DNA of 64,000 nt from Polytrichum commune (Eukaryota; Streptophyta; Polytrichopsida; Polytrichales; Polytrichaceae), in contig OX485807.1 in the NCBI GenBank assembly GCA_950295325.1, positions 28,987,666 to 29,051,665 on the forward strand, read 5' to 3'. A program made the position numbers and the translations under genes. Under the pieces are notes generated by a model. That model worked only from the letters and a program-made list of their open reading frames with translations, searched no databases and had not been told where the DNA came from. Shown one piece after another: positions 57,772 to 64,000 of this stretch (its first letter is position 1; each line of letters starts with the position of its first letter).

Positions 57772-59382
57772 TGTGAGGCCAAACCCACCCCCCTTAAGCG
57801 TCCTAGTCCGGGTGATGGTCTTGAGAATCACATGTAGTGTATGTAGCGTGAAAATTGATCTCTTCACATCATTAAGCATTCGTGTCATTTTGAATTACTT
57901 TGTTTATTTAGAAGTAGCCTCTTGGCTCGTGGTCGCGTTGGCCTTTTCTAGGGTCCAACCGGCGGCCTTGGCAACACAAACTCTCAAGGATATTCTCCTT
58001 TGGCCTTTGATTATCCTTTCCTTCAACTTGCCCTTGCTAGAGTCCTCCATTTTATCCATTTCTTATAAGCGATTGAATCTCCCAAAAAGGACATAAGTGT
58101 TAAAAAAACACTCCCTCAATGGTTGATCACAAGTACAATTGCCTTTGAGGCCACACGGAATTCTAGATAAACTAATGCTTTAACTACTTGGCTTGCACTA
58201 CAAAATCTAACACCTAATGTAATGGTTTATAGAAGTCCTAATGTAAGGTTGTTTAGGACTAGCCTTGACTAGCTTCTATGTTAAGTTGATGTGTAGATAA
58301 ACTAATGCTTCTCACATCAATCCTCTTCCGGGCAACTCCAAGGCTTAGCCACCTCGTCACAGGGTCCAACAGTCGCTTAGCCACCTCGTCCAAGGTCCAG
58401 CAGTCGGCTTAGCCACTTCGTCACAGGGTCCAACAGTCGCTTAGCCACCTCGTCACAGGGTCCAACAGTCGCTTAGCCACCTCGTCCAAGGTCCAGCAGT
58501 CGGCTTAGCCACTTCGTCACAGGGTCCAGCAGTCGCTTAGCCACCTCGTCCAAGGTCCAGCAGTCGGCTTAGCCACTTCGTCACAGGGTCCAGCAGTCGG
58601 CTTAGCCACCTCGTCCAAGGTCCAGCAGTCGCTTAGCACCCTCACTAAATTTCACCATAACCACTTAAGCAACTAATTGCTCAAAGGCCCCCATGCAAGC
58701 CTTTAGCTACACTCTTAAATGTAATCCCTCAAGATGCTTAATCGGACAATTGCTAACTCTTTTATTCGTCGGCTAATAAGCTAACTAATTACCTAACATT
58801 ACTAACTAATCCACACACGTGGACCCAAGCTCCAAGAGCTCATCTCCATTGAGGGAACTTGAGAGAGAGCTTAACTAACTAACTTCACTAAGAACTAATA
58901 ACCCACACACGTGGCTCAAGCTCTTAAGAGCTTGCTCCCTTGAGAGCGCTTGATGGAAGAGAGGAAAATGAGAGAGAAAACACCTTAAGTAGTAAAGAGG
59001 GAGAGAGGGAGAGAGAGGTGAGGATAGGGTGAGAGGATTAGCACCTCCAATCACAATCCCTTAACCTTCACCTCTAAAGTAGGGACTAATCCCCTTCCAC
59101 CAAGCTTCCTTCTTCCTAAACTAACAAGGTGGATCCAAAAGTGGGCATTTAACCCGCGGAGCTCGCCTTGCCTCACCTTACCCCTTACTCACATAATCAA
59201 GGCATTCTCCTATTGAAATCGAACCTTGAAATAATCACACAACACCACCTAATGCCTAAAGTTAAATCCACACCACACTTCACTCTTTTTATGTTTTGTG
59301 AATAATCATAATACCTCAAAGTTAAACTAAAATTGGTTTCGAGGAGTTAATCACCACATGTGGGCACGATTTTGGGCTCACA
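57772..59382 (+). mobile_element. Solo LTR, copy 2 (1611 bp), nested in an LTR
   Basis: It starts TGTGAGGCCAAACCCACC and ends TTTTGGGCTCACA, with GTTGT on both sides (57767-57771 and 59383-59387). It belongs to the same family as 37325-38924 and has an intact TG...CA terminus where copy 1 has CATA. It sits inside the right LTR of the chromovirus and is therefore younger than it. There is no coding content. Confidence 0.93.
58325..58640. repeat. Minisatellite inside solo LTR copy 2
   Basis: About nine units of about 32-37 bp: GCTTAGCCACCTCGTC with ACAGGGTCCAACAGTC or CAAGGTCCAGCAGTCG. Two unit variants alternate, giving a higher-order pattern. The words CAGCAG and CTTAgCCA also occur in the copy 1 minisatellite, which suggests a common origin. 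Confidence 0.92.
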
Positions 59383-59542
59383 GTTGTCTAGCCTTTGTGC
59401 ACCATTATTCCTTGGGTTGTCTAACCCAATTCTTTCGATGGAGTTGTCAGACTCCAAACATCATATGCTAAGTTCAATAAAGTATGGTTAGTATTTCTTT
59501 CTTGCATAATCAAACATCAAATATTTTAATCCATGTATATCA

Positions 59543-60403
59543 AAACTAGACTAGGAGTATAATGATTCATGTGTGGACCCAAAACAACTAATTATAAAAG
59601 TGGTGGCCCAAAAGAGATGTAGTGATTGGCTAGATAGGCCACATTTCACACCACTTGAGATCAATTATGGATGCTAATTGAATCAACCATTTTGTGTGCA
59701 TTCGTATGCAAGGTAAGAAAACTGTTACTCCAACCAGGAGCACGCTACTTTACAAGTAGGGGGTTTGACTTATTTGCCTCTTCGACAAATACAACTATTT
59801 ATTTACATGGAATAAAACTACGAAACAAGTTGCATTCCTCGTAATTTCCTCTACTCCGACTCCGAAAATCATTGCACAAATTTCAAGACACGCTTTGTGG
59901 CCGAATCAACTCATTTTCACCATTTCCCATTTCCCATTTTCCTACCTTATGTAGACGGTGTTTCTTGTGCACGGTGTACTCAAAAGATGAACCTGGTCCT
60001 CTAGACTTTGTGAGCTTCACTAACTTACATGGAGATGGATTGCACCAAGTTAAAATTGATTTGATGCGGTTGTGGTTCTCGGGTGCGGAGCCCCACAAGG
60101 TCCCCTACTCCGTACCTATTCTCACTAGAAACCAAGTACATATGCTAGAAATTTGCCCCCACACGAGTGGATTGTTTTTTCCTAACATGTGCCACTAGGT
60201 GGCCGTAAAAACATGTCCCTACAAGTCTATTGTTGCTTCATGCTAAATTAATCTCGATTTGTTAACTCTGGGTTTCTAAATTGTCTTACAATAGTGACAT
60301 CGGGTTGTACTTAGCAAAATATGTCTCCATCCTCTGAATGATAAGCTTAGGTGTTGTGAACATTTACCCAGCATGAGATCAATGTCCTATGGATTGAGAA
60401 AAC
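59543..60403. other. No supported gene
   Basis: Open frames at 59872-60195 (plus) and its antisense have mixed composition but no recognised domain. Confidence 0.35.
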
Positions 60404-61062
60404 TAGTTTAGGACAACCAAAAAAATCATGTAAGTTGAGCTGAAAACGTTCGGAACACGGAATGTATTCCACATGTCATTATTATAACCTATTTGATCAG
60501 CATCGGAGACAATGAAAGACTCTAATGAACGTAAGTTGGGATGCAACGACCATGAACGTACATGGGAGAAGTTCCTACCAAACACCTTGCCGTGGTTGCC
60601 ATGAATCCTGAATTAGTTTGGGTAGACCAAAAAAAAAACCATGTAAGTTGAAGGTGATAACATTGAGAACGCAAAATGTATTCCATATATTATTATTAAC
60701 AACCTATTTGATCCCATCATTATCATTAGAGACCATGAAAGAGTCCAATGAACATAAGTTGGGATGCAGCAACCGTGAACGTACATGGGAGAAGTTTTTA
60801 CCAAATACCTTGACATGGTTGCCATGAATCCTGAATTAGTTTAAGGAGACCACAAAAAACCATGTAAGTTCAAGGTGAAAATGTTGGGAACGCAAAATGT
60901 ATCTCACATATTATTACTATAACCTGTTTGATCCCTTCGTTAGCATCAGAGACCATGAAAGAGTCTAATGAACATAAGTTGGGATGCAATAACCATGAAC
61001 GTACATGGAAAAAGTTTTTACCAAACACCTTGACGTGGTTGCCATGAATCCTAAGTCATTTA
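60404..61062. repeat. Three-unit tandem repeat, about 215 bp per unit
   Basis: TAGTTTxxGxxxACCAxAAAA followed by CATGTAAGTT starts units at 60404, 60614 and 60837. Each ends with CCTTGxCxTGGTTGCCATGA then ATCCT. Short minus-strand open frames recur in two units and are repeat by-products. Confidence 0.92.
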
Positions 61063-61749
61063 GGGAGCGTTCCACTACCTAGTACCTACATTAAGTACCA
61101 TTTTGAATTGTCCACCTTTTGAATTATCTACGAGGAATAGTCCATTGTCGGAGTCAGTTTGATTATCCTGCACAATTTACTATTTGTTTTGGAACTTTGG
61201 AGTGGCGAGGCCACATGGGTGCAATGCGGTTTCCATTTTGAAATTCTAAATGGTTGACCATCGAAATCGTCATATGTTGAGAAAATGGTGTGGGGGGTGG
61301 ACCGTCAAAGTCATTTATGTGCACGGGTACAAGTCTAGGACCACGTGTGTTGATACTAGTACAATTATACATATAAGTCGTGATTGAAATTGTCCACGTA
61401 GGTATCCTAAGCATGACATTTGAGCCCATAATTCAATTGACAAGTATTCCATTATGGAGATTTTTTTTGGATCTCAATCATGGAATCTACCAAATAAGAG
61501 TGTTGCACCATTTATGGTATTTAGTGTCACATGCGTAATAATGCACATTTACCTTATTTTGAGGCATATATTGGGGTGCATTGATGATCAACAATTTCAT
61601 CATAAGTGTCACCTCATGACACTTGGTTGTCAAGTGCACTTACTAATATCTTGGCATGAGTATGTTCAATAATGTTATGAAGTGCATGCCTATGTTACCC
61701 AATAGTTTGCAAATTGACTCAAGTGTACACAAATTACACATGCCCTTAG
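61063..61749. other. No supported gene
   Basis: Connecting sequence without recognised domains or repeats. Confidence 0.4.
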
Positions 61750-63400
61750 CATCCTCAAAAGTATCTAACAATACACTACCTCCCTCTCCCCAAATTCCCA
61801 CTCCTCCCATCCATCATCCTTATCTCAAACCATGATAATCAAACCCAAATCAATGGCTTCCTCAACAACCTACCCTCGGACATCAAAACAAACCATGAAC
61901 ATATATCCCGTTGTCTCTACCATACAATCACACTATTTAATACATAGATCCCCCAAAGAACGGCACAACACCACCATGTTCCCCCCCTCCCCCGCAGTCA
62001 AAATCATATTATACAAATGGTTCATTCACCCCTCTAGACAACAAAGGCAACTGTAATATAGCAAGTGCATGTGTCTTCAATAACCCACTTCAAGTATCGA
62101 TAGTTGCCAAATTACATGGATACCCACACATTCTATGAGTTGAGTTGTACACAATTCTATTAGTAAATTGAACATACAAAAAACCTCCCCTTAGACACCT
62201 TCACCTTCATTCACAACCTCAACGACATATACCTTCTCTTTAATCACATTTGCCATCCATCCTCCCAAAATAACCACCTAGACAAACTCCTTATCACACA
62301 TATCATACACACCATCAAAACATTCACCCACGAAATTACCATCCAGAAAATCCAAGCCCACACAAACATTGCAAGCAACGATGATGCCAAAAACTTGCCA
62401 AACAAGGTGCAATACAACCCAAAATTGTAGTAACAACATTTCACCATATCGGCCTCACAACCCTTTTATGGCTTGCCATCCCTCCGACATCCACACAACA
62501 TGACGGCTCCAGCCGCAATCTAAAACATTACATTAAAAAATATTGCAAATAAGATCTTGTATCACATGCTACCAATACCATCTCAAATGTACCAAAATGG
62601 CTATCCAACAAAGGCATTCACCTCAAATGGTCAAATGGTCAAACCTCTAGGGATGCTCCATGGATCACAAATGCTCAACTCACCCAAGTCCTTAAATTTT
62701 GATTTGGAAATCATGTGGGTAACTATTGTAAGAAATATGCTTCAAACAAGACATTTCCCCACTATGTAACCTCTCTCCACTAAGAGAAAATGACACATGC
62801 CTACCCTTACTCTCATGCTACACAAATAATCACATTAACAACCTTCGCACTAGCCAACACAACAAAGTCATGCATGCAATTGCCCAAACACTCCTAGTCC
62901 ACCCCACAACAAGATTCTTCACACTTATTAATGTGGGACACAATAAGGATAAACCAGTAGACAACACCATACCTTCATGGCTCTTGCCATGCTCATGTTA
63001 CCTTCCTTGATGCAATTGCCTAGCAAGCTTTGCACGGATATACCTTGCCTACTAAGTGTTACCTTGTATGACACCCCCCCCCCCATTCGCACCACAACCC
63101 AACCTTGAGAACCAATTATTTGGATTCACATACTGCAATGATCGCTTCCCACAAATAATTACTCCATGAACACTTGAAAAACATGCCACCCTACGACATG
63201 CATCAACACAGCAAGACTGGGCAGTCCTACCCCCTATCATTCTCACTGCAAGCATTAGAGGAACCCTTTACAATGGCACCATCAAAACACTGCTTGAAAC
63301 TAAAATCCCGGTTATTAAAATCCATAAACTTATGGAAACCCTCTCACAAATCTCTATAAGATACCTCGCAAACATTTTTTCTTCATAAACGCAAACTTGA
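61750..63400 (+). pseudogene. LINE (non-LTR retrotransposon) ORF2 3' remnant with RNase H
   Basis: The plus strand, A/C-rich, reads in order: GNCNIASACVFNNP and IVAKLHGYPH (about 62050-62128); NLNDIYLLFNHICHPSSQN (62217-62273); then KIQAHTNIASNDDAKNL (62347-62397), the KxxAHxxIxxNxxAD-type block of RNase H domains in plant LINE polyproteins. Downstream, FGFTYCNDRFPQ (63118-63153), TASIRGTLYNGTIKTLL and KIPVIKIHKLMETLSQISI (63303-63360) form a C-terminal region. Several stops interrupt it. The reverse transcriptase proper is not readable upstream, so the copy is 5'-truncated, which is normal for LINEs. A poly-A tail was not found. Minus-strand open frames are antisense. Confidence 0.65.
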
Positions 63401-63787
63401 AAAAAATCAAGCCCCAATATTGCTCAAATAGCCCCAACTACCACTATCCTTGCAATTCTATTCTCTCCCACTAATCCCACTATATAACGGGGCGAGAATA
63501 CAGTGGATGACAAGATGCAATAGCAGAGAGACAGTATCGACGCTCGCTCGTTGTGGGACATAACCAGTCCACTTGGACGAGCAACCTAATATGTATTAGA
63601 TACTGTTTCTTTTGAGGATGGGTATCGGTGTACAACGGGGGCGCCTTCGATAGACCAGGCTTGTAGGTTGAACTTATCCAAGGACATCATTATACACTGT
63701 CCCCCGGTCTCAAAAGACCAGTACCACAAACAACCAGTGGCATAGCTGCATCGAACCAATGACCACTTGCCACATCCTTCCTATCTA
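63401..63787. other. GC-richer edge segment with TATA-like motif
   Basis: CTATATAACGGGG (63480-63492) resembles a TATA box or a fortuitous match. Downstream composition is clearly more GC-rich than the LINE. No gene could be called. Confidence 0.3.
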
Positions 63788-63988
63788 CATGCCACGGCAT
63801 CGAGGAGCGACTTTCGTTGTATAATCAACCTTCTCACCATAGCCATGGAGAGAGTCCCACGTAGAGGCATGAGATGCAACCCCAAACCGATCCAATGCAA
63901 GTGAACCAGCAGCACGACCCCACAATTTCCGGAGTGCCACGAAGCCCAAGCCTTTTGCTGGTTGGGAATCGGGATCAGCGCCCGTTCT
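63788..63988 (-). CDS. 67-codon open frame at window edge, unknown
   Basis: The minus-strand frame contains GLGFVALRKLWGRAAGSLAL, then FGVASHASTWDSLHGYGEKV, and ends in TAG at 63785-63787. Composition and GC content differ from the AT-rich neighbourhood and look protein-like. No start codon is evident inside the window and no family was recognised. It may be the 3' end of an exon entering from beyond the window, or a fragment of inserted sequence. Confidence 0.3.
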
Positions 63989-64000
63989 TCAAAGTCTGGG

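Larger units (their letters stand above)
57217..59542 (-). mobile_element. Chromovirus 5' LTR (right copy), interrupted
   Basis: Equivalent to 51308-51905 once the nested solo LTR (57772-59382) is removed, giving about 710 bp. Its TGATATACATGG end lies at 59542. Internal TTGGAATTGTCTAATTCCAA palindromic motifs have multiplied in this copy (57520-57680) compared with the left LTR. Confidence 0.85.

Noticed and set aside
58325-58640. CRISPR-like array of about 36-bp periodicity
   Set aside because: The units are directly adjacent variants without unique spacers; it is a VNTR in a solo LTR.
59872-60198. 108-codon plus-strand open frame as a gene
   Set aside because: An antisense frame overlaps most of it, and no domain, signal peptide or splice site supports it.

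Overview
The window reads as nuclear DNA of a land plant, most likely an angiosperm. The evidence is GT-AG introns interrupting plant-type receptor-kinase coding sequence, a chromodomain Ty3/gypsy retrotransposon, PIF/Harbinger, hAT, CACTA and pogo/Tigger transposon remains, many short inverted-repeat elements (MITEs) and abundant dinucleotide microsatellites. There is no bacterial-type operon, no CRISPR array and no intact long reading frame. It is a gene-poor, repeat-dense interval. Almost everything recognisable is a transposable element or a tandem repeat, often one nested in another.

Layout. At 0.9-2.5 kb on the minus strand are several exon-like blocks of an unidentified membrane protein; three of them join in frame. 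At 4.6-5.4 kb is a decayed hAT transposase. It lies directly upstream of a 5'-truncated LRR receptor-like kinase pseudogene (5.5-7.95 kb, plus strand, At3g03770-like family), which keeps good splice sites but carries an in-frame stop; a fold-back element sits in its last recognisable intron. A pogo/Tigger relic lies at 10.4-10.85 kb. From 11 to 36 kb the sequence is a patchwork of MITE families, tandem duplications, a fragment resembling the 3' half of 5S rRNA (29.9 kb), three short elements placed end to end at TTA sites (31.05-32.45 kb) and a 157-bp satellite (32.8-33.85 kb).

At 37.3-38.9 kb is a complete solo LTR with 5-bp target duplications and an internal minisatellite. A second solo LTR of the same family (57.8-59.4 kb) is nested in the LTR of a minus-strand chromovirus (51.3-59.5 kb). 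In that chromovirus gag, RT, RNase H, integrase, chromodomain, primer-binding site and polypurine tract can still be recognised. A PIF/Harbinger transposase remnant (44.85-45.35 kb) could represent the kind of source that mobilised the TTA-flanked MITEs. The last 2.3 kb hold a LINE remnant with an RNase H domain, then a more GC-rich edge segment of unknown nature.

Function. I see no gene that is clearly intact. The best gene candidates are the minus-strand membrane-protein exons and the kinase pseudogene. The main interest is the nesting order of the elements and the rapidly evolving tandem repeats inside them. Family labels used below: F1 (TIR GGGCCACTT, TTA/TAA sites), F2 (TIR GGGTGG), F3 (TIR GGGGTGGACTCTTC), F4 (TIR CTAAATAGTCCTATTAG), F5 (fold-back with GGGTTACCATTTGG), F6 (CACTACAAG ends), F7 (TIR GGNCCGNTTCACAC). 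All reading was by eye; no alignment or database search was run.
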